Origin: Saccharibacillus soli
GTDB lineage: Bacteria; Bacillota; Bacilli; Paenibacillales; Paenibacillaceae
Direction: 5' to 3'
Length of the DNA stretch: 64,000 nt
NCBI GenBank assembly: GCA_002189105.1
Contig: NIOB01000001.1
Location: 930,001-994,000, forward strand
The translations under genes were made by a program, and so were the position numbers. Shown one piece after another: positions 7,427 through 15,748 of the stretch. The notes below the pieces were generated by a model. It ran no database searches. It was not told the origin of the DNA and worked only from the letters and a program-made list of their open reading frames with translations. Every line of letters starts with the position of its first letter. The stretch's first letter is position 1.

Positions 7427-7454
7427 AAAAAGGCTCCCCGAAGGGAGCCTTTTG
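7427..7454. terminator. bidirectional terminator
   Basis: AAAAAGGCTCCC and GGGAGCCTTTT form a strong stem with T runs on both strands. It ends both the FAH-family gene (plus) and the ABC-F gene (minus). Confidence 0.9.
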
Positions 7455-7492
7455 CACAGGTTTCGATCATAGCGAACTTTTCGGGAATGTTC

Positions 7493-9049
7493 TTAGAATA
7501 CTTTGGTGGTCCACGATTCGCAGTTCCAAGTCTCGGTCACAATATCCTTGTAGAACTCCGGTTCGTGGGAAATCATCAGAATCGTACCTTTGTACGCTTG
7601 CAGAGCACGCTTCAACTCGTCTTTTGCGTCCACGTCCAAGTGGTTGGTCGGTTCGTCGAGTACAAGGATGTTCGTTTCGCGGTTGATGAGTTTGCACAGG
7701 CGGACTTTAGCTTTCTCTCCGCCGCTGAGTACCGTGATTTTGCTCTCGATGTGTTTGGTGGTCAGGCCGCATTTAGCCAGCGCTGCGCGCACTTCAAATT
7801 GGCTGAGCGAAGGGAACTCGTTCCAGATCTCTTCGATGCAGGTATTGGAGCCGTCGCCTTTCATCTCCTGCTCAAAGTAGCCGATCTGCTGGTGTTCGCC
7901 GCGTTCCACAGAACCGGAGATCGCCGGGATCTCGCCGAGAATGCTGCGCAGCAGCGTCGTTTTGCCGATGCCGTTGGCGCCGACGAGCGCGATCTTCTGT
8001 CCGCGTTCCATCTTGAGATCGAGCGGACGGGATAACGGTTCGTTGTAGCCAATGACCAAGTTTTTCGTTTCAAAAATGACTTTGCCCGCCGTACGGCCGA
8101 CTTTGAAGTTGAACTGCGGCTTAGGGCGTTCTTGAGCCAGTTCGATGACTTCCATCTTGTCGAGCTTCTTCTGACGGGACATGGCCATGTTTCGAGTAGC
8201 CACGCTGGCTTTATTGCGTGCAACGAAGTCTTTGAGCTGCGAAATTTCCTGCTGTTGGCGTTTAAAGGCCGATTCCAACTGCTGCTTTTTCATAGCGTAG
8301 ACTTCTTGGAAATAATCGTAGTCGCCGACGTAACGGTTCAACTCCTGATTTTCCATATGGTAGATGATGTTGACGACGCTGTTCAGGAACGGAATATCGT
8401 GGGAGATGAGGATAAACGCGTTCTCATATTCTTGCAGATAACGGGTCAGCCAGTTGATATGCACTTCGTCCAGATAGTTGGTAGGCTCATCGAGGAGCAG
8501 AATATCGGGCTTCTCAAGCAGCAGCTTGGTTAGCAGCACCTTCGTACGCTGTCCGCCGGACAGATCGTTGACGTCTTTGTCCAGACCAACGTCGGTGAGG
8601 CCAAGGCCGCGAGCCGTCTCGTCGATCTTCGCGTCGATCAGATAGAAGTCCTGCGCGGTCAGCGTGTCTTGGATGGTGCCGACCTGCTCCAGCAGTTCTT
8701 CCAGTTCTTCCGGCGTCACTTCGCCCATGCGGCCGTACATATCGTTCATTTCCTGCTCCATGTCGAACAGGTATTGGAAAGCGCTTTTGAGCACGTCGCG
8801 GATCGTCAGGCCTTTCTCCAGCACAGCGTGCTGATCGAGATAGCCGACGCGAACACGTTTCGACCATTCCACTTTGCCTTCGTCCGGCTGAAGTTTGCCT
8901 GTCACGATATTCATGAATGTGGATTTGCCTTCGCCGTTGGCGCCGATCAGGCCGATATGTTCGCCTTTGAGCAGGCGGAAAGATACGTCTTTAAAGATCG
9001 CCCGGTCGCCGAAGCCGTGGCTCAGTCGTTCTACATTTAGTATACTCAT
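7493..9049 (-). CDS. yfmM: ABC-F ATPase, YfmM type
   Basis: This 518-residue duplicated ATPase has no membrane segment, as in the ABC-F family of ribosome-associated translation factors. NBD1 has Walker A GANGEGKST, signature LSGGQ and Walker B DILLLDEPTN. NBD2 has GANGIGKTT, LSGGE and ILVLDEPTNHLD. A charged linker between them (about residues 240-310, rich in K, Q, E and R) is the P-site tRNA interaction motif region. Length, the opening MSILNVERLSHGFGDRAIF and the ending WNCESWTTKVF match Bacillus subtilis YfmM. The start has AAAGGTG nine bases upstream on the minus strand and a good promoter beyond. It is a single-gene unit. Confidence 0.9.
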   Translation of the reverse strand: MSILNVERLSHGFGDRAIFKDVSFRLLKGEHIGLIGANGEGKSTFMNIVTGKLQPDEGKVEWSKRVRVGYLDQHAVLEKGLTIRDVLKSAFQYLFDMEQEMNDMYGRMGEVTPEELEELLEQVGTIQDTLTAQDFYLIDAKIDETARGLGLTDVGLDKDVNDLSGGQRTKVLLTKLLLEKPDILLLDEPTNYLDEVHINWLTRYLQEYENAFILISHDIPFLNSVVNIIYHMENQELNRYVGDYDYFQEVYAMKKQQLESAFKRQQQEISQLKDFVARNKASVATRNMAMSRQKKLDKMEVIELAQERPKPQFNFKVGRTAGKVIFETKNLVIGYNEPLSRPLDLKMERGQKIALVGANGIGKTTLLRSILGEIPAISGSVERGEHQQIGYFEQEMKGDGSNTCIEEIWNEFPSLSQFEVRAALAKCGLTTKHIESKITVLSGGEKAKVRLCKLINRETNILVLDEPTNHLDVDAKDELKRALQAYKGTILMISHEPEFYKDIVTETWNCESWTTKVF

Positions 9050-9101
9050 TAATGAAAGACACCTTTTTCTGTTAGATTTCGTTTAGACATTTTTCCGTTT
9101 C

Positions 9102-9130
9102 ATTATAAAAGGTAACGGCGTGCAACTCAA
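9102..9130 (-). promoter_or_regulatory. sigma-A promoter of the ABC-F gene
   Basis: On the minus strand, TTGAGT (9130-9125) and TATAAT (9107-9102) are separated by 17 bases. They lie about 55 bases before the ABC-F start. Confidence 0.6.
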
Positions 9131-9179
9131 TGGAAAGATGGAAATCCATTGAATGTTTTCATGGACAAAGGAGGCAATC

Positions 9180-10601
9180 ATGCATTTTCGCGGAAAAACA
9201 GAAGCAAACGAAAGGGCGGGCGAGCTGAGGGTCTACGACGAACAGATCGCCCGGATTCGGCAGAAGCTGCTTCAAGCCGCGCAAGCTGAAGGAAGCGGCA
9301 GCGTGTTCGGAGCGAGTTCGCACCAGTATCGAATGAACGAGCCTCTGACCTTGACGCAGCTCGGGAAGCTTGAAGCCGAATGGGGAGTAACGCTGCCCGA
9401 TCCGTTCGCGGCTTTTCTGGTCGGGGTTGGCGACGGAGGAGCAGGGCCTTATTACGGCATCTATCCGTCTTCGCGCATCTCACCCGATCTCGAGCGTCTT
9501 GCCGAACCTTCGACCTTCCGTTTGGATCGGACTTCGCAGGATTGGATGTCGCCGCCAGCCGAAAACGACGAGCTGGACGACATGGATGACGAAACTTATG
9601 ACGCGTTCTGGGCGGATCTGTTGCGGGGAACAATCGAATTCGGCACGATGGGCTGCGACAATGAACTGCTGCTGATCGTCAGCGGCGAGCATCGCGGGAG
9701 AGTCGTATATATCAACATGGATTCACCCAAGTCTTTTTTCGCTTATGAAAAAAACTTCCTCGACTGGTACGAACGCTGGTTGGACGAAGTAATCGGCGGC
9801 TTCGAGATTCATTGGTTCGGCACGACCCCGGGCGGCGGCGAAGCCGACTTGGTCGCGGCTTTCCGGCAGGCGGATAGCGGCGAGACGCGCGGCGATCTGC
9901 TTCGAGCGCTGCTTCGGCTGCCTCGTCCGAGCGAAGCGGTCATCTCTCTTGCGGAAGCCGCGCTCGGCGATCCGGCAGAGAAGGTGCGTCACTGGGCGCT
10001 GACGCTGCTTGCCAAGCGGGCACCTCGGCTGGCCGATCCGCTGCTGGTGAAGCTGCTGCGGAGCGAATCGCCGGAAGAAAGGAGAACGGCGGTGCAGCTG
10101 ATCCATTGGTACCGCAAAGAAGCGGCCAGCGAGTTCGTGGAAGAACTGATCCGGCTTGCTCCAATCGAAAGTGACGCGGAGACGTTCCGTTTTATCGGTT
10201 ATGTGCTGGAAACGGCGGGGATCGAGAAATTTCCGCTGCTGCTGCCGGCTTTCCGCAGTCCGGACCCGGAAATCCGTAAAGATGCTGTCTGGCAGGCGGG
10301 CAATTCCGACCGTAAAGCGGAGTATGTCGAAGAGTTTATCGAGGCGCTGGGCGACCCCGATCCTTGGGTGCAGCATACCGCCGTGCAGGCGACGAACGGC
10401 TTGACGGATCTTCGGCTGCTGCCTGCTTATGAACGCCTGCTTGTGCAGCATCGCACGGACGAATATTATATTCCCGGCAATATCCGGCAGGCGCTGGCGA
10501 AATACGAATTCGGTACGAGCGAAGAGATCGAGCGCGGCGTGCCTACCGAACTGACTCGGGTGCGCAGAATCCTGCGTGCCCTAACGGAGGAACGAACATG
10601 A
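9180..10601 (+). CDS. SMI1/KNR4 (SUKH) domain protein with C-terminal HEAT repeats
   Basis: This 473-residue protein has a SUKH (SMI1/KNR4) domain over about residues 40-215. It is recognisable from LTLTQLGKLEAEWGVTLP, FLVGVGDGGAGPYYGI, and GTIEFGTMGCDNELLLIVSG followed by GRVVYI. From about 225 to 450 it carries HEAT-like helical repeats (LAEAALGDPAEKVRHWALTLL, LRSESPEERRTAVQLI and similar). SUKH domains are common in immunity proteins of contact-dependent or polymorphic toxins, and also occur in cytoplasmic regulators. No toxin gene is next to it. The ATG at 9180 is chosen over the in-frame ATG at 9153 because AAAGGAGG lies five bases upstream. Its stop overlaps the next start (ATGA), so they are co-translated. 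Confidence 0.85.
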   Translation: MHFRGKTEANERAGELRVYDEQIARIRQKLLQAAQAEGSGSVFGASSHQYRMNEPLTLTQLGKLEAEWGVTLPDPFAAFLVGVGDGGAGPYYGIYPSSRISPDLERLAEPSTFRLDRTSQDWMSPPAENDELDDMDDETYDAFWADLLRGTIEFGTMGCDNELLLIVSGEHRGRVVYINMDSPKSFFAYEKNFLDWYERWLDEVIGGFEIHWFGTTPGGGEADLVAAFRQADSGETRGDLLRALLRLPRPSEAVISLAEAALGDPAEKVRHWALTLLAKRAPRLADPLLVKLLRSESPEERRTAVQLIHWYRKEAASEFVEELIRLAPIESDAETFRFIGYVLETAGIEKFPLLLPAFRSPDPEIRKDAVWQAGNSDRKAEYVEEFIEALGDPDPWVQHTAVQATNGLTDLRLLPAYERLLVQHRTDEYYIPGNIRQALAKYEFGTSEEIERGVPTELTRVRRILRALTEERT

Positions 10602-10831
10602 AGATCAAATTTTGCGAAAAGAACCTCGACCGTTTCTCGAAACCGGCTTACAAAGAACTCAAGGGCAAATACGACGACGTCAAAGTCAAAAAAGATTCCT
10701 GCCTGAAAGAATGTAAGCTGTGCCGCAGCGAGCCATTCGCAATCGTCAAAGGCGAAATCGTGCGCGCGGAAACGCCGAAAAAGCTGGTCAAGAAACTGGA
10801 GAAGCGGATCACGGAGCAGGCATCAGGTTGA
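10598..10831 (+). CDS. DUF1450 family protein (YuzB-like)
   Basis: This 77-residue small cytoplasmic protein matches the DUF1450 family, of which YuzB is the Bacillus example. The hallmarks are IKFCEKN at the start, the cysteine cluster around CLKECKLCRSEPFAIV, then GEIVRAETPKKLVKKL. The paired cysteines suggest metal or redox chemistry, but the function is unknown. The ATG overlaps the stop of the SUKH-HEAT gene by four bases, with GGAGG upstream, so the two are translationally coupled. Confidence 0.85.
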   Translation: MKIKFCEKNLDRFSKPAYKELKGKYDDVKVKKDSCLKECKLCRSEPFAIVKGEIVRAETPKKLVKKLEKRITEQASG

Positions 10832-10952
10832 GAACACTGCCGTTTTCACAATGAGCTGCACAAGAGATGGAACCTTTCGTCCAACCGAAACGTATGAGAA
10901 AAACGGCAGACGCCGAGCGAGCCGATCATACCGGAACAGGGAGGAATGTAAT

Positions 10953-11111
10953 ATGCCAATCGTCAAAAAAGTGTGCAAGGCCGTGTTCTTCGTGCCGCTG
11001 GCAATCCTAGCTGGGCTTGTGGACAACAGCGGAAGCCTGATCTTAATGGACAAGGACAGACGCCAAGGTCACGGCGACGATGCGTACAGACGCATAGAAG
11101 GTATTCGTTAA
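10953..11111 (+). CDS. small hypothetical protein with one hydrophobic helix
   Basis: This is a 52-residue product. GGGAGG sits nine bases before the ATG at 10953, which decides the start although the frame is open upstream. A basic N-terminus (MPIVKKVCK) precedes a hydrophobic helix (AVFFVPLAILAGLV), followed by a charged tail (MDKDRRQGHGDDAYRRIEG). It could be a small membrane-associated peptide. No family is recognised. Confidence 0.55.
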   Translation: MPIVKKVCKAVFFVPLAILAGLVDNSGSLILMDKDRRQGHGDDAYRRIEGIR

Positions 11112-11167
11112 GGCGCGCAAGCTAACGGGATACACATTCATGTTGCAAAAGAAGTCGTTCCTAGAGA

Positions 11168-11220
11168 GTTGACCGTGTTAAATCTAAGGTACCTCACCTT
11201 ATTTGCGGTCATCTTACTCG
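11168..11220. repeat. structured intergenic element, copy A
   Basis: The element reads GTTGACCG-T-GTTAAATCTAAG, a loop containing ACCTCA, then CTTATTTG-CGGTCA and TTACTCG. TGACCG pairs with CGGTCA, AAAT with ATTT and AAGGT with ACCTT, giving a long interrupted hairpin. A related copy lies at 19907-19973. A GC stretch and seven T residues follow at about 11221-11238. Confidence 0.55.
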
Positions 11221-11248
11221 CGGAGCGGCTTTTTTTGTTGGGTTTGTT

Positions 11249-11794
11249 TTATTCATCCGATTTGAATTTTTGGATCTTTTCTATAAAGCTGCTCAGACTA
11301 TACGTTTTTTCGTCATCATAGCTATTTGTTGTGATTCGGTTATAATCGGTGACTCTCAGTACGCCTTGTTCGCCCCAAGTAAAACCGGCTTCATTCAAGA
11401 ATAGAACGACTTTATTGCCCTTTTGCAGGGTTCTGACTCCTGATTCGTTATAAGTGACGATCGCATTTTCCTGATGATCTGCACCTTTAATAAGCTCCTC
11501 TACTTGTATTTTCACCTCGGTTACAGATTCTTCCAGTAATTTTCCTTGGTTTGTATCGTCCGTATCGAATTCCGTACTGACCGGAATTTTGATTATTTTT
11601 GTCTTTTCTCGTTCGACTGCTGTGCCGTAGACAATTTGCGATGCCTGATTCGTCATTTCTTCCAGCGAGAATGCCGGATAGGTGGCCTGCTCCTGTACAA
11701 CAAGCTTTCTGTGGTGCATAGCATCAAGCAAGTATAGGGCCGCAGCGATACAAAGGAGTAGAAAAGCGGCACTTAAAATGACTTTCTTCTTCAT
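11249..11794 (-). CDS. hypothetical membrane-anchored extracytoplasmic protein
   Basis: This 181-residue protein has an N-terminal signal anchor (KKKVILSAAFLLLCIAAALYLL, about residues 2-23) and no clear cleavage site. A polar exported domain follows, with SLEEMTNQASQIVYGTA, EVKIQVEELIKG and GNKVVLFLN. These resemble a small beta-rich domain seen in hypothetical Bacillota surface proteins. It is more AT-rich than its neighbours. AGGAGGAG sits close before the start on the minus strand. It appears monocistronic. Function unknown. Confidence 0.7.
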   Translation of the reverse strand: MKKKVILSAAFLLLCIAAALYLLDAMHHRKLVVQEQATYPAFSLEEMTNQASQIVYGTAVEREKTKIIKIPVSTEFDTDDTNQGKLLEESVTEVKIQVEELIKGADHQENAIVTYNESGVRTLQKGNKVVLFLNEAGFTWGEQGVLRVTDYNRITTNSYDDEKTYSLSSFIEKIQKFKSDE

Positions 11795-11902
11795 CGTAGG
11801 CTCCTCCTATTTAGCGAATCTCGTTTTTGCGTCGATATCCAATTGACGCAAAAGAACAGCAGAAAGTTGAATAACGAAATCATTATTGAAGGTTACGAAA
11901 CC

Positions 11903-11945
11903 AAAGAACCCCCGCAACCGCAATACGCGATTTCGGGGGTTCTTC
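11903..11945 (-). terminator. terminator of the first alpha-mannosidase gene
   Basis: AAGAACCCCCG and CGGGGGTTCTT pair over 11 bases about 60 bases past the mannosidase stop on the minus strand. The tract after it is T-rich (TTGGTTT) rather than a pure T run. Confidence 0.6.
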
Positions 11946-12008
11946 GCTTATAAGTCGTATCTTTTAAATCCTTGTTCATCTTGCTCCGGCAGTTCCAGGC
12001 TGCGATCT

Positions 12009-15000
12009 TTAAGCCCGCAGTTCGATCACGAACGTACGAATCTCATACGGCTCCAGCGTAAATGATACCGATGGACCTGCTTCGCGTTCGCCTTCCGGAC
12101 GCTCCATCAGATCACATTCCTGCCAGGAAGCAATCGTCAGGTCACTCTCCAGCCGAAGCCGTTGACGGCTGCCGGAGAAGTCGTGCGCGCGCACGATGAC
12201 GGAATCGCCGGCTTCGGAGCGCTTTACGGTAGAGATCATCGCCGTTGGACTGGACAGAGAAGCGGGAGCCGCCGCTTCGCCATGCGCGTCACCCGAATCC
12301 GCTCGGCCGCTGACGCGGACGCGGTCTGCGGACAGACGGAACATCGATAGAGCGGATTGTGCAGGCGCACCTTGAGACGCGCGAAGCGGATGGTTCAGCG
12401 CCCAAGCGCTGCGCACGGTGCCGCCGGCCAGCCAATCGCCTTCGTGCGGCAGCAGCGCATACGTAAATTCATGCGTACCCTGATCGGCTTCGGTATCGGG
12501 ATGCTGGGCACACTTAATCAGCGACAGCCGCATGACATTGTCCTTGATGTCGTAGCCGTATTTGCAGTCGTTCAGGAGGCTAACGCCGTAGCCTTTGTCC
12601 GACAGATCAGCCCATTGATGGCCGACGGTCTCAAACCGCGCCATATCCCAGCTCGTGTTCCAGTGAGTGGGGCGCTTGACGTTGCCGTATTGGACATCGT
12701 ATGTGGCTTCCGTGGCGCGGATTTGTACCGGGAAAGCGGCTTTGAGCAGCACGCGGCGTTCGTGCCAGTCGGCCTTCGTCTTGAAGTCGATGCGGCGATC
12801 ACGGGCATAGACAATCAACTGCTGCTCGATTCGTGAAGCCTCCGTCTCCCAGATGAAGGTCACAGCGCAGCGCAGAGGACCATTTTCCGATACCGATACG
12901 CGGGTCAGATTGTCCAGCTCCCACGATTTCTGCTGATAGAAAATGTCCACATCCCAGGCTTCGTGCGCCAGCGGCTTGTCTTCAAACAGCTGAAGCACGT
13001 TGCCTCGTTGACCGTTTGCCAGCACTTCACGATCCGCCGAGCGGTCGTACAGCCGCGTAAGCTGGCCGCTGTCGTTCCAATCCAGTTCATAGAACGGAGT
13101 AGAGATTCCGTTCTCGCGGAGAGTGAACGAAGATTCCGGATCGCAATCCACGGAAGAGATCCCGTTTTGCGCCGATTCATCCAGACCGAAGGTTTTGGCC
13201 GCCGCTGTCGAGTCGAGCCCTCCCGTATCGTTGGACGCTTGCGCAGCCTGGCTTCCGACCGGCTCAAACGTTAGCACGGCATAGCCCATCGAAGGCACGT
13301 TTTTCGCTTCGACCCACCAGGTTCCCTTTGCGAACTGCGCGTCCAGCGTTTCGCCGAGATGGTTTTTCCATACGCCACTGCTTATGCGCTTGATGTCCGT
13401 GTCCTTCGGGTTTTCATTCCCGCCTGCCCCTTCGCTGAACACCGGGATCTCGACAAGGCCGTTCTCCACCCACGGCGAAGCGTTCCAGACGGTGTAACGT
13501 TTGGTCGCCCTCGCAGCATCTTCGCCGCCTGCCGACGCCAACAATCCCCGTTCCGCTCCGTTTCGCACTTCCAACCCAAGCCGCTCTGCTTCCGCGTATT
13601 CGATTGTGCTGTCTTCATACACTTCGCGGATCGATGAGCCGGGGATGATGTCGTGGAACTGGTTGCGAAGAATGATCTTCCAGCCTTCATCCAGCTCTTT
13701 TTTTGCATACCGATTCCAGTCTCCGCCAGCAACCGCGCTTAGTGCGTTCAGCCATTCGCTCTCCCGATACAGCAGTTCAAGCTTGCGGTTCATGCGCTTG
13801 TTATAGGCCTGGCTGGTATACGTACCGCGATGGTATTCGAGATACAATTCGCCGTCCCATGTATGGACATAGCTGTCGGTATTGGCGACCGTCTCGCGCA
13901 GCTCCCGGAAATAGTCGCCCGCACTTCCGGTCTTCATCTTGGGCATTCCGGGCATCCGGTCGATCCGCCGACGCATCTCCAGCATATTGCGGTTGACACC
14001 GCCGCCCCCGTCGCCGTAGCCGTAGGAGAACAGCAGCTTCTGGTTCATTTCTTTGTCGCGGTAGGCGTCCCAACTGCCTTTGACCGTCTTGGGCATGATG
14101 TTGCCGTTGTACGTATAGAACCACGAACCCGGCTGTGACCACGGCTCTGTTGTCGTGATGAAATGGGTGAGAATCTCCGTGCCGTCCATCCCGCGCCACA
14201 TGAACGTATCGTGCGGCATCCGGTTGTATTGGTTCCAACTGATCTTGGTCGTCATAAACGTATGGATGCCGGACTTCCGCAGGATTTGCGGCAGCGCCCA
14301 ACTGTATCCGAACACATCCGGAAGCCAGAGATAATCGCATTCCGCGCCGAATTCTTCCCGGTAAAAGGCAGTCCCGACCAGAATCTGCCGCACCAGCGAT
14401 TCGCCCGAAGTCAGATTGCAGTCGGCTTCGAGCCACATCGCGCCGCCTGCTTCCCAGCGTCCTTCCGCCGCACGCGCTTTGATATGTGCGTACAGCTCAG
14501 GGTAGTCGTTTTTCACATAGTCATAGAGCTGCGGCTGGGTCTGAAGAAACGTATACTCGGGGAACAGCTCCATCAGGCGCATGACGGTGGAGAAGGAACG
14601 CGCGGCCTTTTCCCGCGTATGCTTGAACCGCCACAACCACGCAACGTCGATATGGGTATGGCCGACCGCCGTGATCTCGACCGCCGAATGTTTCTCCATG
14701 CCGTCGATCGCGTCCGATAGGAAATCGCGTGCCGCGCGAAGCGATTCGTAGAACGTGTCCGAGCCCGGCGCTTGCCAGTCGATCAGCAGCAGCGAACGGT
14801 CGGCCGCTTTGAGCAGCTGCGCACGTTCGGGCAGATTGGGATCGAGCACTTCGACCGTCTCGGATGCCGCCAGCAGCGTGTAGTAATAATCGTCGGCCGC
14901 CTCGTCGAGCCAGCAGACTTCCGCGAGCCGGACGCCGTGCGTTTGATTCCGCTGAACACCGCCGCCTTCAAGTCCCGACCACAGCCGCAGCGTAAGCGGA

Positions 15001-15395
15001 AGAGTGGAACCGGCCGTTTCTTCGTTGAAAAAGACTTCCAGATGATTGGAATCGACGCCTTGATACGGCTTTCCATGCAGATAAAATAGCGACTCGAAGC
15101 CGGAGTTGTTGCCGCCGCCGGTCTCGCCCAGATCAAAACGACCGAGAATCCGGCGTCCCTGCCATTCGGCGGGAATATACACTTCGGCATGCAGCCACAG
15201 ATACAGATCGCGCCCGCTCCAGGTCTCGCCGATCTTCAGCGTACCCTCATAGTCCGCTACAGGCGGAACTTCGGGATTGATCTCTTGGCGGGTATCTTCC
15301 AGACAGCGGAACTCGGGAATCGGCATCCGGTCACGATAACGGTACTCGGACAGTTCATGCAGGCGGGAACGCAGTTTGGCTTCAGTCAAAAACAT
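12009..15395 (-). CDS. GH38 alpha-mannosidase (copy 1)
   Basis: This is a 1128-residue GH38 alpha-mannosidase, a zinc-dependent retaining enzyme that removes alpha-mannose from glycans. The catalytic domain starts near residue 240 with GHTHIDVAWLW (metal ligands His and Asp). WLPDVFGYSWALPQI near 355 holds the nucleophile Asp. The C-terminal half forms beta-sandwich domains of the family. No signal peptide is present, so it acts in the cytoplasm on imported oligosaccharides. The frame is open to 15464, but the ATG at 15395 has AAGGAGGT about eight bases upstream and gives MFLTEAKL, matching the paralogue at 41428 (MFMTEEKL). An Ala/Ser/Thr-rich loop with AAQASNDTGG lies at about residue 700. 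It is divergent from the YesM/YesN pair. Confidence 0.92.
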   Translation of the reverse strand: MFLTEAKLRSRLHELSEYRYRDRMPIPEFRCLEDTRQEINPEVPPVADYEGTLKIGETWSGRDLYLWLHAEVYIPAEWQGRRILGRFDLGETGGGNNSGFESLFYLHGKPYQGVDSNHLEVFFNEETAGSTLPLTLRLWSGLEGGGVQRNQTHGVRLAEVCWLDEAADDYYYTLLAASETVEVLDPNLPERAQLLKAADRSLLLIDWQAPGSDTFYESLRAARDFLSDAIDGMEKHSAVEITAVGHTHIDVAWLWRFKHTREKAARSFSTVMRLMELFPEYTFLQTQPQLYDYVKNDYPELYAHIKARAAEGRWEAGGAMWLEADCNLTSGESLVRQILVGTAFYREEFGAECDYLWLPDVFGYSWALPQILRKSGIHTFMTTKISWNQYNRMPHDTFMWRGMDGTEILTHFITTTEPWSQPGSWFYTYNGNIMPKTVKGSWDAYRDKEMNQKLLFSYGYGDGGGGVNRNMLEMRRRIDRMPGMPKMKTGSAGDYFRELRETVANTDSYVHTWDGELYLEYHRGTYTSQAYNKRMNRKLELLYRESEWLNALSAVAGGDWNRYAKKELDEGWKIILRNQFHDIIPGSSIREVYEDSTIEYAEAERLGLEVRNGAERGLLASAGGEDAARATKRYTVWNASPWVENGLVEIPVFSEGAGGNENPKDTDIKRISSGVWKNHLGETLDAQFAKGTWWVEAKNVPSMGYAVLTFEPVGSQAAQASNDTGGLDSTAAAKTFGLDESAQNGISSVDCDPESSFTLRENGISTPFYELDWNDSGQLTRLYDRSADREVLANGQRGNVLQLFEDKPLAHEAWDVDIFYQQKSWELDNLTRVSVSENGPLRCAVTFIWETEASRIEQQLIVYARDRRIDFKTKADWHERRVLLKAAFPVQIRATEATYDVQYGNVKRPTHWNTSWDMARFETVGHQWADLSDKGYGVSLLNDCKYGYDIKDNVMRLSLIKCAQHPDTEADQGTHEFTYALLPHEGDWLAGGTVRSAWALNHPLRASQGAPAQSALSMFRLSADRVRVSGRADSGDAHGEAAAPASLSSPTAMISTVKRSEAGDSVIVRAHDFSGSRQRLRLESDLTIASWQECDLMERPEGEREAGPSVSFTLEPYEIRTFVIELRA

Positions 15396-15748
15396 GGGAA
15401 ATAACCTCCTTCGGATAGTCGGACGGATGATTGAACGAACAGTCGGAGGCGAGCGGGCATGCAAAAAAGGCCGGGAGGACTCGCCGCGTACGGGGAGGAG
15501 CCGGTTCTTCTGGGGTCAGTGCGATCTTAGGGGATCTTTATCGTTATTATAGGCATAAAAAAAGAGCGTTTCAAAGAGCTGTTCACGACAATAAGGAGTG
15601 CAATATTACGACAAAGGTTAGGGGATCACCGCTTTTGTCCGCCCATTTTCCGCAAGTCGTTTGCCGAGTGCGTACGCCGATGGTACACTGGGCGCAGCAA
15701 AAGGCCGCCTTGCGTTTCGCGCTCTGGGCTGGCTGGAAGGAGGAAGCC
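15396..15748. promoter_or_regulatory. divergent control region between GH38 and the sensor kinase
   Basis: This 353-base intergenic region drives the mannosidase leftwards and the two-component pair rightwards. It contains two copies of TTAGGGGATC (15527-15536 and 15618-15627). The first lies inside CGATCTTAGGGGATCT, a 16-base string repeated exactly at 19821-19836 upstream of the first ABC operon. These are candidate binding sites for the response regulator. No convincing sigma-A promoter pair could be fixed by eye. Confidence 0.4.

Noticed and set aside
15565-15590. Possible catabolite-responsive (cre) site upstream of the sensor kinase
   Set aside because: TTTGAAACGCTCTTT is one base short of the cre spacing and misses conserved positions.
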